From assembly GCF_014174475.1 (NCBI RefSeq), contig NZ_JACJUD010000004.1, positions 519,256 to 583,255 on the forward strand: a stretch of DNA of 64,000 bases. The letters are read 5' to 3'. This DNA comes from Aquipseudomonas ullengensis (lineage in GTDB: Bacteria; Pseudomonadota; Gammaproteobacteria; Pseudomonadales; Pseudomonadaceae). A model generated the notes under the pieces. It was not told the DNA's origin. It made no database searches and was given only the letters and a program-made list of their open reading frames with translations. The position numbers and the translations under genes are program-made. Of this stretch, positions 8,657-21,577 are shown one piece after another; the stretch's first letter is position 1; the number at the start of each line of letters is the position of its first letter.

Positions 8657-9301
8657 TCAGCTAATGGCATCCACCATGCCATGGCGCACGGCCAACAGGG
8701 CCAGCTCCACGTCACTGGTGATCGAAAGCTTCTCGTAGATGCGATAGCGGTAGGTGTTGACCGTCTTCGGCGACAGGCAGAGCTTGTCGGAGATGGTCTG
8801 CACCTTCTGGCAGTTGGCGATCATCAGGGCAATCTGGATTTCCCGCTCGGAGAGCAGATCGAATGGCGAACCGCTGCCGTTTGGCTGGAAGGATTTCAAT
8901 GCCAGCTGCTGAGCAATCTGCGAACTGATGTAGCGCTGCCCGGCGAAGGCCATGCGAATCGCCTGCACCATCTCTTCCAGCGCCGCGCCCTTGGTCAGGT
9001 AGCCCGCAGCACCGGCTTGCAGCAGACGCGTTGGAAACAGGTCGTCCTCGCACGCGGTAACGGCGATGACTTTAAGGTCGGGGTAACTGCGAAGGAGTTT
9101 GCGCGTGGCCTCGAGGCCACCGATGCCCGGCATCTTGACGTCCATGAGAACGACGTCAGGCTTGAGCTCACGGACTTTTTTCAGCGCTTCCTCACCGGAA
9201 TCCGCTTGCCCGATCACCTGCAGACCGTCGATGTCGGCCAGCATGCGGGTTATGCCCGTTCGAACCAGATCGTGGTCGTCGACCACCAGCACCTTAATCA
9301 A
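8657..9301 (-). CDS. gacA: Response regulator GacA
   Basis: Global response regulator of the GacS/GacA system, which acts through RsmY/RsmZ-type small RNAs on secondary metabolism, biofilm and virulence. Receiver domain residues are D8, D9 and the phospho-acceptor D54 (VLMDVKMPG), with the conserved Lys in YLTKGA. The C-terminus is a LuxR/FixJ HTH ([16 protein letters not shown] through [15 protein letters not shown]). I chose the TTG at 9301, which gives [12 protein letters not shown] and 214 residues, the usual GacA length, with a GCGAGG ribosome-binding site 6 nt upstream. A GTG at 9316 would add five residues. It leads an operon with uvrC. Confidence 0.96.
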   Translation of the reverse strand: MIKVLVVDDHDLVRTGITRMLADIDGLQVIGQADSGEEALKKVRELKPDVVLMDVKMPGIGGLEATRKLLRSYPDLKVIAVTACEDDLFPTRLLQAGAAGYLTKGAALEEMVQAIRMAFAGQRYISSQIAQQLALKSFQPNGSGSPFDLLSEREIQIALMIANCQKVQTISDKLCLSPKTVNTYRYRIYEKLSITSDVELALLAVRHGMVDAIS

Positions 9302-9452
9302 GCGAAACCTCGCCACATCGTCATGCCGCTCAGGGCGGTCTTCTGGGCATACAGCCGGACTGTGAAGGCCTTCACGAACTTAGCTTGACGCAAATTCGTC
9401 AAAAAGCAAACGCCAGAAAACTGCACTTGGCAATGTGAAACAAGGACGAATG

Positions 9453-9542
9453 TGGCGGAGGCGGTGAGATTCGAACTCACGGAAGAGTCTCCCCTTCGAC
9501 GGTTTTCAAGACCGTTGCTTTAAACCACTCAGCCACACCTCC
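9453..9542 (-). tRNA. tRNA-Ser (anticodon UGA)
   Basis: A 90-nt class II tRNA with acceptor GGAGGTG/CGCCTCC, a long variable arm and encoded CCA. The anticodon region CTTGAAAA gives UGA. It lies upstream of gacA on the same strand. Confidence 0.95.
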
Positions 9543-9596
9543 GCATTCGCGGGCCGCCATACTACCCGAACGTAACACACTGTCAAACTCTCACCA

Positions 9597-9624
9597 TTGG
9601 CACTCTCCGATGCTCTGTTATGAT
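9597..9624 (+). promoter_or_regulatory. Sigma-70-type promoter for the BI-1 family gene
   Basis: TTGGCA at 9597-9602, a 16-nt spacer and TATGAT at 9619-9624. Each hexamer matches consensus at five of six positions. The gene starts 50 nt downstream. Confidence 0.65.
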
Positions 9625-9673
9625 CGGGACAAGTAGGGTCACGGAACCCTTTTGCCATTACAGGAGTGGTGCC

Positions 9674-10342
9674 ATGCACGAACAAGATTACGCCCTCGCC
9701 CAGACGCAGGTTGAGCAGCAGGAAGTCAGCAAAGTACTGCGCAACACCTACGGCCTGCTGGCCCTGACCCTGGCCTTCAGCGGCCTGGTGGCATTTGTTT
9801 CCCAGCAACTGCACCTGCCGCATCCTGGCTTCCTGATCACGCTGGTTGGTTTCTACGGCCTGTTCTTCCTGACGGTGAAGCTGCGCAATTCGGGCTGGGG
9901 TCTGCTGTCGACCTTCGCCCTGACCGGCTTCATGGGTTACACCCTGGGCCCGATCCTCAACCGCTACCTGGGCATGGCCAACGGCGCTGAAGTCATCAGT
10001 TCGGCGTTCGCCATGACCGCCTTCGTCTTCTTCGGCTTGTCTGCCTATGTGCTGACTACCCGCAAGGACATGAGTTTCCTGGCTGGCTTCATCACAGCCG
10101 GTTTCTTCGTCCTGGTTGCCGCCATGCTGGTTAGCGTCTTCGTCGAGATCAGCGGCCTGCAGCTGGCAATCAGCGCCGGTTTCGTGCTGTTCGCCTCGGC
10201 CAGCATCCTGTTCCAGACCAGCGCGATCATCCACGGTGGTGAGCGCAACTACCTGATGGCGACCATCAGCCTGTATGTGTCGATCTACAACCTGTTCATC
10301 AGCCTGCTGCAACTCTTCGGCATCATGGGCAGCGACGACTGA
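9674..10342 (+). CDS. Bax inhibitor-1 / YccA family membrane protein
   Basis: A 222-residue polytopic membrane protein with a short acidic cytosolic N-terminus ([23 protein letters not shown]) and about seven hydrophobic segments. The C-terminal sequence [22 protein letters not shown] is typical of the TMBIM/YccA family. E. coli YccA modulates FtsH proteolysis and other members act as pH-gated calcium leak channels, but the role here is unproven. The ATG at 9674 follows CAGGAGTGGTGCC; an upstream in-frame start would lack a ribosome-binding site. The gene has its own promoter and terminator and therefore looks monocistronic. Confidence 0.9.
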   Translation: MHEQDYALAQTQVEQQEVSKVLRNTYGLLALTLAFSGLVAFVSQQLHLPHPGFLITLVGFYGLFFLTVKLRNSGWGLLSTFALTGFMGYTLGPILNRYLGMANGAEVISSAFAMTAFVFFGLSAYVLTTRKDMSFLAGFITAGFFVLVAAMLVSVFVEISGLQLAISAGFVLFASASILFQTSAIIHGGERNYLMATISLYVSIYNLFISLLQLFGIMGSDD

Positions 10343-10356
10343 TCTTCAGATGCGTT

Positions 10357-10383
10357 GAAAAGCCCGCCTCGGCGGGCTTTTTC
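10357..10383 (+). terminator. Rho-independent terminator after the BI-1 family gene
   Basis: Stem AGCCCGCC-TC-GGCGGGCT followed by TTTTTC. Confidence 0.85.
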
Positions 10384-10452
10384 ATGCCTGCAAGAAGCAT
10401 CTGCGGCGTTCTGCCTTTATCATGGCCGCAGAGTTTCCCGTTCGGATGCGCC

Positions 10453-10845
10453 ATGAAGTTCGCCATCGCCCTGTTCAGCCCTGCCCACGCGCCCTCCTCG
10501 CGCCGCGCCCTGCGCTTTGCCCAGGCGGCACTCGCCGGCGGTCACGAAATCGTCCGCCTGTTCTTCTACCAGGATGGCGTGCACAGCGCCGCCAGCAACG
10601 TGGTCAGCGCCCAGGACGAGTTGGACCTGCCCGCCGAATGGCGGGCCTTCGTTGCGGCCGAGAACCTGGACGCCATCGTCTGTATCGCTGCAGCCCTGCG
10701 CCGTGGCGTGTTGAATGAGGAAGAAGCACAACGCTATCAAAGGCCGGCTGCCAACCTTGGCGCACCCTGGGAGCTTTCCGGGCTGGGGCAATTGCATGAA
10801 GCCAGCCAGTTGGCCGATCGCCTGATCTGCTTCGGGGGGCACTGA
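10453..10845 (+). CDS. tusD: Sulfurtransferase TusD
   Basis: Subunit of the TusBCD complex, which relays persulfide sulfur from TusA to TusE for 2-thiolation of the wobble uridine in Lys, Glu and Gln tRNAs. The 130-residue DsrE-fold protein has the active cysteine in the segment DAIVCIAAALRRGV (Cys about residue 77), as in E. coli TusD (Cys78). The ATG at 10453 matches the usual N-terminus MKFAIALFSP; upstream in-frame sequence overlaps the terminator. It is the first gene of tusDCBE and its stop overlaps tusC by one base. Confidence 0.94.
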   Translation: MKFAIALFSPAHAPSSRRALRFAQAALAGGHEIVRLFFYQDGVHSAASNVVSAQDELDLPAEWRAFVAAENLDAIVCIAAALRRGVLNEEEAQRYQRPAANLGAPWELSGLGQLHEASQLADRLICFGGH

Positions 10846-11204
10846 TGAGCAAATCCCTGCTGATCATCAGTCGCCAGGCACCCTGGGCCGGCCCCAGCGC
10901 CCGCGAGGCCCTGGACATCGCCCTGGCTGGCGGCGCCTTCGACTTGCCGCTGGGTCTGCTGTTTCTCGACGACGGCGTGTTCCAGCTGCTGCCCGACCAG
11001 CAACCGGGCGCGCTGCAACAGAAGGACCTGACCGCCAACCTGCAGGCCCTGCCGATGTTCGGCGTCGAAGCCCTTTACGTCGCCAGTCGCAGCCTGAGCG
11101 AACGCGGCCTGGCGGAGCAGCCCCTGGCGCTGCCCGTGGAAAGCCTTGACGACACAGAACTGACCCTTCTTATCGACCGTTACGACCAAGTGATCACGAT
11201 CTAA
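10845..11204 (+). CDS. tusC: Sulfurtransferase complex subunit TusC
   Basis: A 119-residue DsrF/TusC-like protein, a structural subunit of the TusBCD heterohexamer. It shows the family features SLLIISRQAPWAGPSAREALD and the hydrophobic strand DLPLGLLFLDDGVFQLL. A catalytic cysteine is absent, as expected for TusC. Start and stop each overlap the neighbouring tus genes by one base, consistent with translational coupling and fixed stoichiometry. Confidence 0.93.
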   Translation: MSKSLLIISRQAPWAGPSAREALDIALAGGAFDLPLGLLFLDDGVFQLLPDQQPGALQQKDLTANLQALPMFGVEALYVASRSLSERGLAEQPLALPVESLDDTELTLLIDRYDQVITI

Positions 11205-11503
11205 TGGCCACCCTGCACGTGCTTTCCCACTCGCCCTTCAGCGACAGCCGTTTCGCCAGCTGCCTGCGCCTGCTTGGCCCGCAGGATGGCCTGCTGCTCA
11301 GCGGTGATGCGGTCTATGCCTTGCAACCCGACACCAACCAGTTGCAGGCCCTGCAACTGATGCCGGCAAGCATCGCCCTGTATGCCCTCGAAGAAGACAT
11401 GCAGGCGCGCACCCTGGCGGCACCAGAACGTACTCAGGTCGTCGACTACCCCGGCTTTGTCGAACTGTGCACCCGCTACGCCAAGGTAAACAGCTGGCTA
11501 TGA
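11204..11503 (+). CDS. tusB: Sulfurtransferase complex subunit TusB
   Basis: A 99-residue DsrH/TusB-family protein (MATLHVLSHSPFSDSRF, GDAVYAL, VDYPGFVELC), the third subunit of TusBCD. It is small and soluble. It overlaps tusC by one base and tusE by four. No other function is suggested by context. Confidence 0.92.
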   Translation: MATLHVLSHSPFSDSRFASCLRLLGPQDGLLLSGDAVYALQPDTNQLQALQLMPASIALYALEEDMQARTLAAPERTQVVDYPGFVELCTRYAKVNSWL

Positions 11504-11835
11504 GCAACCTGATCGTCGACGGCCACCCCATCGCCCTGGACAAGGACGGCTACCTGCAAGAGCTAGCCGACTGGTCGCCGGCCACCGCCGAGGCGCTGGC
11601 CACGCTGGAAGAACTGCAACTGTCTGCCGAGCACTGGGAAGTCCTCGAACTGCTGCGCGCCTTCTATGCCGAATTCCAGCTATCGCCAGCCACCCGCCCC
11701 CTGATCAAGTACGTCGCCCTCAAGCTCGGCCCGGAAAAGGGCAACAGCCTGCACCTGAACCGCCTGTTCAAAGGCACGCCCGCCAAGCTAGCCGCCAAGC
11801 TCGCCGGCTTGCCGAAACCCACCAACTGCCTGTGA
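11500..11835 (+). CDS. tusE: Sulfurtransferase TusE
   Basis: The 111-residue DsrC-like protein that accepts sulfur from TusD and passes it to MnmA. The conserved C-terminal Cys is the penultimate residue (KPTNCL). The fold signature SAEHWEVLELLRAFYAEFQLSPATRPLIKYV is intact. Only the C-terminal cysteine of the DsrC pair is present, which fits TusE rather than dissimilatory DsrC. The start is the ATG at 11500, overlapping the tusB stop. MnmA, the next enzyme in the pathway, is encoded at 28.7 kb. Confidence 0.94.
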   Translation: MSNLIVDGHPIALDKDGYLQELADWSPATAEALATLEELQLSAEHWEVLELLRAFYAEFQLSPATRPLIKYVALKLGPEKGNSLHLNRLFKGTPAKLAAKLAGLPKPTNCL

Positions 11836-12833
11836 AAATCGCGCCCATGAACCTTGTAGCTCCCCCGGAACACCCGTTCGCCCAGTTCGTGCGCATTCTT
11901 GGCAAGGGCAAGCGCGGCGCGCGCAGCATGAGCCGCGAGGAGGCCCGCGAAGCCATGGGCCTGCTGCTCGACGGCAAGGTCGAGGACACCCAACTGGGCG
12001 CCTTCCTCATGCTCCTGCGCCACAAGGAAGAAAGCGCCGAAGAGCTTGCAGGCTTCACCGAAGCCCTGCGCGAGCGCCTGCAGGCCCCGCCGATTGCGGT
12101 GGACCTGGACTGGCCCAGCTACGCCGGCAAGAAGCGCCACCTGCCCTGGTTCCTCCTGGCGATCAAGGCCCTGGCGGCCAGTGGCCTGCGCATCCACCTG
12201 CATGGTGGCGGCGCGCACACTGCGGGGCGCCTGTTCAGCGAGCAGTTGCTGGAAGTTCTGGAGATTCCGCTGTGCCATTCCTGGGCGGAAGTCGCCAGCG
12301 CCCTCGATCAGCAGCACTTGGCCTTCACCCCGCTGGGTGCCTGGGCGCCGCAACTGCAGCGGATGATCGACCTGCGCAACACCCTCGGTCTGCGCTCGCC
12401 GATCCACTCGCTGGCGCGCATCCTCAACCCGCTCGGCGCGCGCTGCGTGATGCAGAGCATCTTCCACCCCGGCTACCAGGCCGTGCACCGCGAGGCCAGC
12501 CAGCTACTCGGTGACACAGCCATAGTGGTCAAGGGCGAAGGCGGCGAGATCGAGGTCAACCCGGACGGCCAGTGCCACTTGTACGGCACCGCCAATGGCG
12601 AGAACTGGGACGAGGAATGGCCGGCGCTGTCCGCCCTGCGCCACGTCAAGCCGGAACAGCTCGACCCGACGCACCTACTGGCCTTCTGGAAGGGTGAAGT
12701 CGAGGACGCTTACGGCCGTTTGGCCGTGCTCAGCACCATCGCCCTGGGCCTGCGCGCCCTAGGCGAACCGCGCGAAAGCGCCTTGGCACGTGCCGAAACG
12801 ATCTGGAACGCGCGCGCTCAGTCGGCCGACTGA
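11832..12833 (+). CDS. YbiB/TrpD2-like glycosyltransferase family protein
   Basis: A 333-residue protein with the anthranilate phosphoribosyltransferase fold: an N-terminal helical domain ([36 protein letters not shown]) and a C-terminal glycosyltransferase family 3 domain. The phosphate-binding loop is replaced by [14 protein letters not shown]. TrpD2/YbiB of E. coli has this architecture but lacks transferase activity and binds nucleic acid, so a tryptophan role is unlikely. The start may be GTG 11832 (overlapping tusE) or ATG 11847 ([11 protein letters not shown]). It follows tusE as a fifth operon gene. Its 3' end overlaps convergent cysG by 16 bp inside a perfect palindrome. Confidence 0.85.
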   Translation: MKIAPMNLVAPPEHPFAQFVRILGKGKRGARSMSREEAREAMGLLLDGKVEDTQLGAFLMLLRHKEESAEELAGFTEALRERLQAPPIAVDLDWPSYAGKKRHLPWFLLAIKALAASGLRIHLHGGGAHTAGRLFSEQLLEVLEIPLCHSWAEVASALDQQHLAFTPLGAWAPQLQRMIDLRNTLGLRSPIHSLARILNPLGARCVMQSIFHPGYQAVHREASQLLGDTAIVVKGEGGEIEVNPDGQCHLYGTANGENWDEEWPALSALRHVKPEQLDPTHLLAFWKGEVEDAYGRLAVLSTIALGLRALGEPRESALARAETIWNARAQSAD

Positions 12834-12837
12834 GCGC
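12814..12837. repeat. 24-bp perfect palindrome spanning two convergent stop codons
   Basis: GCGCTCAGTCGG followed immediately by its reverse complement. It contains the stop codons of both convergent genes, so both proteins end in AQSAD. There is no T-run on either side, so it does not look like a normal terminator. Confidence 0.85.
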
Positions 12838-14209
12838 CTTCGAACCAGGCCAGTTTTTCACGCAGCTGCACCACTTCGCCGACTATCACCAAGGTCGGCG
12901 CATGCACTTCGTGCTCGGCTACCAGTTGCGGCAAGTCGGCCAGGGTGCCGGTGAACACGCGCTGACTGCGCGTGGTGCCCTGCTGCACCAACGCGGCCGG
13001 CGTACTTGCCGCGCGGCCGTGCTGGATCAGTTGCTGGCAAATCATCGGCAAGCCGACCAGGCCCATATAGAACACCAGGGTCTGGCCCGGGGCGCTGAGT
13101 TCCTGCCACGGCAGGTCGCAACTGCCATCCTTGAGATGCCCGGTGACAAAGCGCACCGACTGCGCATGATCGCGGTGAGTCAGCGGAATCCCCGCGTAGG
13201 CCGCGCAACCGGACGCTGCGGTAATGCCCGGCACTACCTGGAACGGGATGCCGTGGGCCGCCAGTTCCTCGATTTCCTCGCCGCCACGACCGAAGATGAA
13301 CGGATCGCCACCCTTCAGGCGCAGCACGCGCTTGCCGGACTTGGCCAGCTCGACCAGGCGCTGGTTGATCTGCTCTTGCGGCAGCGCATGGTCGGCGCGC
13401 TGCTTGCCGACATAGATGCGCTCGGCATCGCGGCGGCACAGCTCGATGATGGCCGGCGCCACCAGACGGTCGTAGAGCACCACATCGGCCTGCTGCATCA
13501 GGCGCAGGGCGCGGAAGGTCAGCAGATCCGGATCGCCCGGACCCGCGCCGACCAGATAGACCTCACCCAGCGCACGCGGTGCGCTGCCGGCGATCTTCGC
13601 CTCGAGCAGGCGCTCGCCCTCGCCCAACTTGCCGGCGAACACACTCTCGGCGATCTGCCCCTGGAATACGTCTTCCCAGAACACCCGGCGCTGCTGCACA
13701 TCAGGGAACAGCCCGCGCACCTGGGCACGAAACTTCTTCGCCAGGCCGGCCAGCTGGCCGTAGGTGGCGGGAATCCAGGTCTCGATCTTGGCGCGAATCA
13801 GGCGCGCCAGTACCGGCGCATCACCGCCGCTGGTGACCGCGACGATCAACGGCGAGCGATCGACGATGGCCGGGAAGATAACGCTGCACAGCTTGGGCGC
13901 ATCCACCACATTGACCGGCACGCCGCGCGCCTGGGCCTGGGCCGAAACCTGCTCGCGCAACGGCTCGTCGTCACAGGCAACAATCACCAGGCCCACGCCC
14001 AGCAGGTCGTCTGTCTGGTAGTCACGCAGCAGCAGCTCACCGCCCTCGCCCACCAGCTCACGCAGCTCGGCACACACCTCATCCGCCACCACACGCAGGG
14101 TCGCCCCGGCATCGGCCAGCAGGCGCGCCTTGCGCAGCGCGATCTCGCCGCCGCCGACGACCAGCACCGGACGATCCTGCAGTTTGTGGAACAGAGGGAG
14201 AAAATCCAT
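12818..14209 (-). CDS. cysG: Siroheme synthase CysG (trifunctional)
   Basis: Converts uroporphyrinogen III to siroheme, the cofactor of assimilatory sulfite and nitrite reductases. The N-terminal half (about 1-205) is the precorrin-2 dehydrogenase/ferrochelatase module with the NAD loop [17 protein letters not shown]. The C-terminal half (about 215-460) is the uroporphyrinogen III methylase with [34 protein letters not shown] and [21 protein letters not shown]. Total length is 463, normal for full CysG. It follows serS but is separated from it by a terminator. The methylase product precorrin-2 is also a cobalamin precursor, which links it to the 0-5 kb genes. Confidence 0.96.
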   Translation of the reverse strand: MDFLPLFHKLQDRPVLVVGGGEIALRKARLLADAGATLRVVADEVCAELRELVGEGGELLLRDYQTDDLLGVGLVIVACDDEPLREQVSAQAQARGVPVNVVDAPKLCSVIFPAIVDRSPLIVAVTSGGDAPVLARLIRAKIETWIPATYGQLAGLAKKFRAQVRGLFPDVQQRRVFWEDVFQGQIAESVFAGKLGEGERLLEAKIAGSAPRALGEVYLVGAGPGDPDLLTFRALRLMQQADVVLYDRLVAPAIIELCRRDAERIYVGKQRADHALPQEQINQRLVELAKSGKRVLRLKGGDPFIFGRGGEEIEELAAHGIPFQVVPGITAASGCAAYAGIPLTHRDHAQSVRFVTGHLKDGSCDLPWQELSAPGQTLVFYMGLVGLPMICQQLIQHGRAASTPAALVQQGTTRSQRVFTGTLADLPQLVAEHEVHAPTLVIVGEVVQLREKLAWFEGAQSAD

Positions 14210-14227
14210 GACGCACGCTCTCGATCA

Positions 14228-14262
14228 GGAAAAACAAAACGGGGCGGCTCTGGCCACCCCGT
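14228..14262 (-). terminator. Terminator after serS
   Basis: Minus-strand stem ACGGGGTGGC / GCCGCCCCGT with a 4-nt loop and one mismatch, followed by TTTGTTTTT. It lies between serS and cysG. Confidence 0.75.
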
Positions 14263-14283
14263 AATTTGTAGCTAACGTCCGAA

Positions 14284-15582
<1,299 letters not shown>

Positions 15583-15957
15583 TCAGAGCTTGGTTAATGT
15601 CAGGCCGGCCCAGGTTGCGAGCAGACCACCCACTACGCTGACCGCCGCATAGCCGATGGCCATGGGCGCCTGGCCGTTTTCCAGCAGGCGCAGCGTATCG
15701 AGGGAAAAAGATGAAAACGTGGTCAGGCCACCGAGGAAGCCCACCATCAGGCCCGCGCGCACTTCCAGCGGCACCTCCGGGCGCAACAGGAACAGCCCGT
15801 AGAGATAGCCAATCAGCAGACAGCCAACAATGTTGACCGCCAGGGTAGCGCCATAGAAATGCTGCGGCCAGTGTGCGCTCACCCAGTTGCCGGTGGCGAA
15901 ACGCAACAGCGTGCCAGTTGCACCACCCAGGGCGACAGCAATCACCACACCGATCAT
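15583..15957 (-). CDS. crcB: Fluoride ion channel CrcB/Fluc
   Basis: A 124-residue membrane protein with four hydrophobic helices and the Fluc signature [17 protein letters not shown], plus the N-terminal motif [10 protein letters not shown]. Dual-topology dimers export fluoride and protect against fluoride toxicity. The ATG at 15957 overlaps the rarA stop by 4 nt, so translation is coupled. I see no fluoride riboswitch in front of it, which fits an operon-internal, constitutive gene. Confidence 0.94.
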   Translation of the reverse strand: MIGVVIAVALGGATGTLLRFATGNWVSAHWPQHFYGATLAVNIVGCLLIGYLYGLFLLRPEVPLEVRAGLMVGFLGGLTTFSSFSLDTLRLLENGQAPMAIGYAAVSVVGGLLATWAGLTLTKL

Positions 15958-17279
15958 GGCTCTCTCCTTTTGCGCGGGCTGGCGGCATCCAGTGCGGCCA
16001 GATGGGCCAGCTTGTCGCGAATCTTCAGCTCCAGCCCACGCGGCACTGGCTGATAGTAGGCCTGCGGCTCGAGCTGTTCAGGGAAATAGTCTTCGCCAGC
16101 GGCATAGGCATCCGGCTCGTCGTGGGCGTAGCGGTATTCATCGCCGTAGCCGAGCTGCTTCATCAGCTTGGTCGGCGCGTTGCGCAGGTGCAGCGGCACT
16201 TCCAGCGAGCCATGCTCGGCGGCGTCGCGCATGGCGGCCTTGAAGCCCATGTACACGGCGTTGCTCTTCGGCGCACAGGCCAGGTAGACGATGGCCTGCG
16301 CCACGGCCAACTCGCCTTCCGGGCTGCCCAAACGCTCCTGTACGTCCCAGGCGTTGAGGCACAGGGTCAGGGCCCGCGGGTCGGCATTGCCAATGTCCTC
16401 GCTGGCCATGCGCACCACGCGGCGCGCCAGGTACAACGGATCGCAGCCGCCATCGAGCATGCGCGCGTACCAGTACAGTGCGCCGTCCGGGTTGGAGCCG
16501 CGCACCGACTTGTGCAACGCGGAAATCTGGTCGTAGAAGGCTTCGCCACCCTTGTCGAAACGCCGCCGGCTATCACCCAGCAGGTTCTGCAGCAGTTCGG
16601 GAGCGATCTCGCTGCCGTCCTCGGCCAGGTCGGCGGCGTTCTCAAGCAGGTTGAGCAGACGCCGGCCGTCACCATCGGCGGCGGCCAGGAGGATCTGGAA
16701 GCTCTCGTCCGGCAGGCTCAGCTGCTGTTTACCCAGGCCCTTTTCTTCCGTCAGCGCGCGCTGCACCAGCTTGCGCATGGCTGCCTCGTCGAGACTTTTC
16801 AGCACATAGACGCGAGCGCGCGACAGCAGCGCGTTGTTCAGCTCGAAAGACGGGTTCTCGGTGGTAGCGCCGATGAAGATCAGCGTGCCGTCTTCCACAT
16901 AGGGCAGAAAGGCATCCTGCTGGCTCTTGTTGAAGCGGTGCACCTCATCGACGAAGAGGATGGTACGGCGGCCATACTGCGCGGCCTGCTGCTTGGCCAC
17001 TTCCACCGACTGGCGGATTTCCTTGACCCCGGAGAGCACCGCGGAAATCGTCTCGAAGTGCGCCTCGGAGACCTGCGCCAGCAGCTTGGCCAGGGTGGTC
17101 TTGCCCACGCCCGGCGGGCCCCAGAAGATCATCGAGTGCAGCGCGCCCTGCTCCAGCGCTTCGCGCAGCGGCTTGCCGTGGCCCAGCACATGCTCCTGAC
17201 CGACGTACTCGTCCAGGCTGGTCGCGCGCAAACGGGCGGCCAGGGGCTGAGCGACAGGGGCAGAGCGGAACAGATCCAT
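15954..17279 (-). CDS. rarA: Replication-associated recombination protein RarA (MgsA)
   Basis: AAA+ ATPase related to clamp loaders and RuvB that acts at stalled replication forks. The 441 residues show the Walker A motif [15 protein letters not shown] (about 55-69), Walker B plus lid [19 protein letters not shown], sensor [12 protein letters not shown], and the tetramerisation domain with [27 protein letters not shown] split across about 260-290. The start at 17279 gives [18 protein letters not shown], the usual N-terminus. It lies 19 bp after lolA and is coupled to crcB. Confidence 0.96.
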   Translation of the reverse strand: MDLFRSAPVAQPLAARLRATSLDEYVGQEHVLGHGKPLREALEQGALHSMIFWGPPGVGKTTLAKLLAQVSEAHFETISAVLSGVKEIRQSVEVAKQQAAQYGRRTILFVDEVHRFNKSQQDAFLPYVEDGTLIFIGATTENPSFELNNALLSRARVYVLKSLDEAAMRKLVQRALTEEKGLGKQQLSLPDESFQILLAAADGDGRRLLNLLENAADLAEDGSEIAPELLQNLLGDSRRRFDKGGEAFYDQISALHKSVRGSNPDGALYWYARMLDGGCDPLYLARRVVRMASEDIGNADPRALTLCLNAWDVQERLGSPEGELAVAQAIVYLACAPKSNAVYMGFKAAMRDAAEHGSLEVPLHLRNAPTKLMKQLGYGDEYRYAHDEPDAYAAGEDYFPEQLEPQAYYQPVPRGLELKIRDKLAHLAALDAASPRKRREP

Positions 17280-17298
17280 GGCAGGCGGCGGCAGACTC

Positions 17299-17931
17299 TT
17301 AGTTGGTTTCCGAAATCACGTCGGCACCCTTGGGCACCTCGAAGTCGAACAGGCCGGCATCCAGTTTCTCGTTCATCTTGACGCTGAGGAACAGGATGTT
17401 GGTGCGCTGGCCGACCGCGTCGATCAGCTGCATGTCGTTGATCACGCCCTTGCGAAAAGACAGGCGCAGGTTGTCGAACAGGGTGTCCTTGGCCTTGGGC
17501 TTGAGCATGAAGTCGACCACTTCGCCGGCTTCCTTGAAGCTGATCTCGAAGTTCTCGCTGATCTTCGACGCATCGCCGGACAGCAGCAGCGCCGGGGTGT
17601 GGGTCATGCGCTGGTCGAGGCTCTGGATGGTCACCTGCATCAGGTCCGGGTCATACAGCCAAACCTTCTGGCCGTTGGACACCAACAGTTGCTCCTGCGG
17701 CGCATCGGTATGCCAGCGAAACAGCCCCGGACGCTTGAGCGCCAGCTGGCCGGAGGTTTCCTGCAGCTGAGTGCCGGTACCGTCCAGGGTCAACTGGGAG
17801 AAACGCCCGCTGAGGGTCTGGGCCTGGTCGAGCAGCGCGCTCAGGCGCTTGACCGCGACATCATCGTTGGCCTGGGCAGTAACGGCTGTGCAGGCCAGCG
17901 TGGCCAACAGCAGCATGCGGATCAGTCGCAT
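17299..17931 (-). CDS. lolA: Outer-membrane lipoprotein carrier protein LolA
   Basis: Periplasmic chaperone that takes lipoproteins from LolCDE and hands them to LolB. The 210-residue precursor has a Sec signal peptide ([23 protein letters not shown]). The mature part is typical: [41 protein letters not shown] and [16 protein letters not shown]. The ATG at 17931 was chosen because AAGAGG lies 6 nt upstream; an ATG at 17946 would put charged residues before the signal peptide. It sits between ftsK (30 bp upstream) and rarA, a conserved order in gammaproteobacteria. Confidence 0.95.
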   Translation of the reverse strand: MRLIRMLLLATLACTAVTAQANDDVAVKRLSALLDQAQTLSGRFSQLTLDGTGTQLQETSGQLALKRPGLFRWHTDAPQEQLLVSNGQKVWLYDPDLMQVTIQSLDQRMTHTPALLLSGDASKISENFEISFKEAGEVVDFMLKPKAKDTLFDNLRLSFRKGVINDMQLIDAVGQRTNILFLSVKMNEKLDAGLFDFEVPKGADVISETN

Positions 17932-17961
17932 GGAAATCCTCTTCATACTACGGACTGCAGA

Positions 17962-20367
17962 TCAGTCCCGGACGGGCGACGGCGCGATCACTTCGCGCGA
18001 GCCGTTGGTGTTCATCGACGTGACCACGCCGGCCATTTCCATGGCTTCGATCATGCGTGCGGCACGGTTGTAGCCAATTTTCAGCTTGCGCTGCACGGCG
18101 GAGATGGAGGCGCGGCGGCTTTCGAGCACGAAGTTGACGGCCTCGTCGTACAGCGGGTCAGCCTCGCTGCCCTCACCACCTTCACCGCTGCTGCCGCCAT
18201 CGAAACCGCTACCGGCCTCTTCGACGCCGGCCAGGATGTCTTCGATGTAGTCTGGCGAGCCGCGCTGCTTCCAGGCTTCGACCACGCGGTGCACTTCTTC
18301 GTCGGAGACGAAGGCGCCATGCACGCGAATCGGCAGGCCGGTGCCTGGCGGCAGGTAGAGCATGTCGCCGTGGCCCAGCAGCTGTTCGGCGCCGCCCTGG
18401 TCAAGGATGGTGCGCGAGTCGATCTTGCTGGAAACCTGGAAGGCCATACGGGTCGGGATGTTGGCCTTGATCAGACCAGTGATCACGTCGACCGACGGGC
18501 GCTGGGTCGCCAGAATCAGGTGGATACCGGCGGCACGGGCCTTCTGCGCGATACGCGCGATCAGTTCTTCGACCTTCTTGCCGACGATCATCATCATGTC
18601 GGCGAATTCATCGACCACTACGACGATGGTCGGCAGGGTCTTCAGCAGCGGCGCCTCATCTTCCATCGACTGGCGCTTGTACAGCGGATCGGTCAGCGGC
18701 GTGCCGGCTTCCTCGGCGTCCTTCACCTTGCGGTTGAAGCCAGCCAGGTTACGCACGCCCATGGCGGCCATCAGCTTGTAGCGGCGCTCCATCTCGGCCA
18801 CCGACCAGCGCAGGGCGTTGGCGGCCTCCTTCATGTCAGTGACTACCGGGCACAGCAGATGCGGAATACCCTCGTAGATCGACAGTTCGAGCATTTTCGG
18901 GTCGATCATGATCATCCGGGCGTCTTCCGGGCCGGACTTGAACAGGATCGACAGGATCATCGCGTTGACCCCCACCGACTTACCGGAGCCGGTGGTACCG
19001 GCCACCAGCAGGTGCGGCATCTTGGCCAGGTCGGTGATCACCGGCTTACCGCCGATGTCGTGACCCAGGGCCAGGGTGACCGGCGACTTGGCGTCGTCGT
19101 ACTCGGGCGACGACAGCACTTCGGAGAAGCGCACGATCTGCCGGTCTTCGTTGGGAATCTCGATGCCCACGGTGGTCTTACCCGGAATCACCTCGACCAC
19201 GCGCACACTGATGATCGCCATCGAGCGCGCCAGGTCCTTGGCCAGGCCGGAAATGCGGCTGACCTTGATCCCCGCGGCCAGCTGGATCTCGAAACGGGTA
19301 ATCACCGGGCCCGGGTGTACGGACTCGACCATAACCTCGACGCCGAACTCCTTGAGCTTGATCTCCAGCAGGCGCGACATGGCCTCCAGGGATTCAGGGG
19401 AGTACTGCTTCTGCTTCTTCTCAGCAGGGTCGAGAATCGAAATCGGCGGCAGGGTACCGGCCACGGCGCTGTCTTCGAACAGGGTCACCTGCTTCTCTTT
19501 CAGCACGCGCTTGCTCGGCTCGGCGGCTTTGGGCGGCGGTGGCGGCGTGATGACCGGCGCCGGGCGGCTTTCGCGCTCGCTCATGTGCTTGGTCAGCGCT
19601 TCCTCGCGGGCGATCAGGCGCTCCTTGACCTTCGCCTGCTCGCGGCGGTCATGTACCACCGGAGCCGCCACTTCGCTGACCCGCTCATCCACTTCGCGCA
19701 GTTGTGCAACCAGTTGCTTGCGCTGCAGGCGCGACTCCCACCAACGAGTAATCAGGCTGTTGATCAACTCGATCAGGTCGAGGGTGATCTTGCCGGTGAC
19801 GTCCATCACCTTGAACCAGGACAGATCGGCAAACACCGTCATGCCGAACAGGAACAGGGCCAGGAACAGCAGCGTGCTGCCCTGCACGTTCAGGGCATTG
19901 ACGGCCAGTTGCCCCAGGCTTTCGCCCAGCGCACCGCCCGCCGAAGCCGGCATGCCGGTAGCGGAGTGAAAATGAATATAGGCCAGGCCGGAACCGGCCA
20001 GCACCAGGAATACCAGACCGATCAGCCGCCAGGAAAACAGCCAGCCGCTCCACTGCCAGGGCTGGTGGCGATGACGGAACACCTGCCAGGTTTTGATGCC
20101 CAGCAGCAGCGGAAACAGGTAGGCGAAATAGCCGAGGATCATGAACAGCACGTCGGCAAACCAGGCGCCCGCGCGCCCGGCGGCGTTCTGCACCTGCTCG
20201 ACATTGCTGGTATGCGTCCAGCCCGGATCGACCGGGTCGTAGGTCAGCAGAGCCATCCACAGATAGAGACAGAGGGCGGCCAGGGCGATCAGTGCACCTT
20301 CCTTGAGTCGGTAGTGCAATTGCTGACGCCAGAGCGGCACCTGAGCGGTAGAGGTGGAGTTCTTCAA
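17962..20367 (-). CDS. ftsK: DNA translocase FtsK
   Basis: Septum-associated DNA pump that clears chromosome termini and activates XerCD recombination at dif. The 801 residues comprise four or five N-terminal membrane helices (about 20-190), a proline/charged linker (about 220-330) much shorter than in E. coli, the RecA-like motor with Walker [16 protein letters not shown] and Walker [15 protein letters not shown], and a C-terminal winged-helix gamma domain ([22 protein letters not shown]) that reads KOPS. The start is uncertain: TTG 20367 gives [13 protein letters not shown], resembling other Pseudomonas FtsK, while GTG 20388 or ATG 20430 would extend it. Divergent from trxB. Confidence 0.95.
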   Translation of the reverse strand: MKNSTSTAQVPLWRQQLHYRLKEGALIALAALCLYLWMALLTYDPVDPGWTHTSNVEQVQNAAGRAGAWFADVLFMILGYFAYLFPLLLGIKTWQVFRHRHQPWQWSGWLFSWRLIGLVFLVLAGSGLAYIHFHSATGMPASAGGALGESLGQLAVNALNVQGSTLLFLALFLFGMTVFADLSWFKVMDVTGKITLDLIELINSLITRWWESRLQRKQLVAQLREVDERVSEVAAPVVHDRREQAKVKERLIAREEALTKHMSERESRPAPVITPPPPPKAAEPSKRVLKEKQVTLFEDSAVAGTLPPISILDPAEKKQKQYSPESLEAMSRLLEIKLKEFGVEVMVESVHPGPVITRFEIQLAAGIKVSRISGLAKDLARSMAIISVRVVEVIPGKTTVGIEIPNEDRQIVRFSEVLSSPEYDDAKSPVTLALGHDIGGKPVITDLAKMPHLLVAGTTGSGKSVGVNAMILSILFKSGPEDARMIMIDPKMLELSIYEGIPHLLCPVVTDMKEAANALRWSVAEMERRYKLMAAMGVRNLAGFNRKVKDAEEAGTPLTDPLYKRQSMEDEAPLLKTLPTIVVVVDEFADMMMIVGKKVEELIARIAQKARAAGIHLILATQRPSVDVITGLIKANIPTRMAFQVSSKIDSRTILDQGGAEQLLGHGDMLYLPPGTGLPIRVHGAFVSDEEVHRVVEAWKQRGSPDYIEDILAGVEEAGSGFDGGSSGEGGEGSEADPLYDEAVNFVLESRRASISAVQRKLKIGYNRAARMIEAMEMAGVVTSMNTNGSREVIAPSPVRD

Positions 20368-20482
20368 AACGCTGTTATTCCTGCGCACAGAGCGCGACCA
20401 ACCATCGATGGATTCGGAAAGCCGGACCATTGTACGGATTTACAGGTCCGTTGCCATGCAGGCCCGACGCTGGCGGCGCGTT

Positions 20483-21535
<1,053 letters not shown>

Positions 21536-21577
21536 TTGTCGAGTGGCGGGTGCCCGCACCCGCCTCCCCTCCCCCGC

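Noticed and set aside
15958..16000. Fluoride riboswitch before crcB
   Set aside because: crcB overlaps the rarA stop, and the sequence in front is rarA coding DNA without aptamer features.
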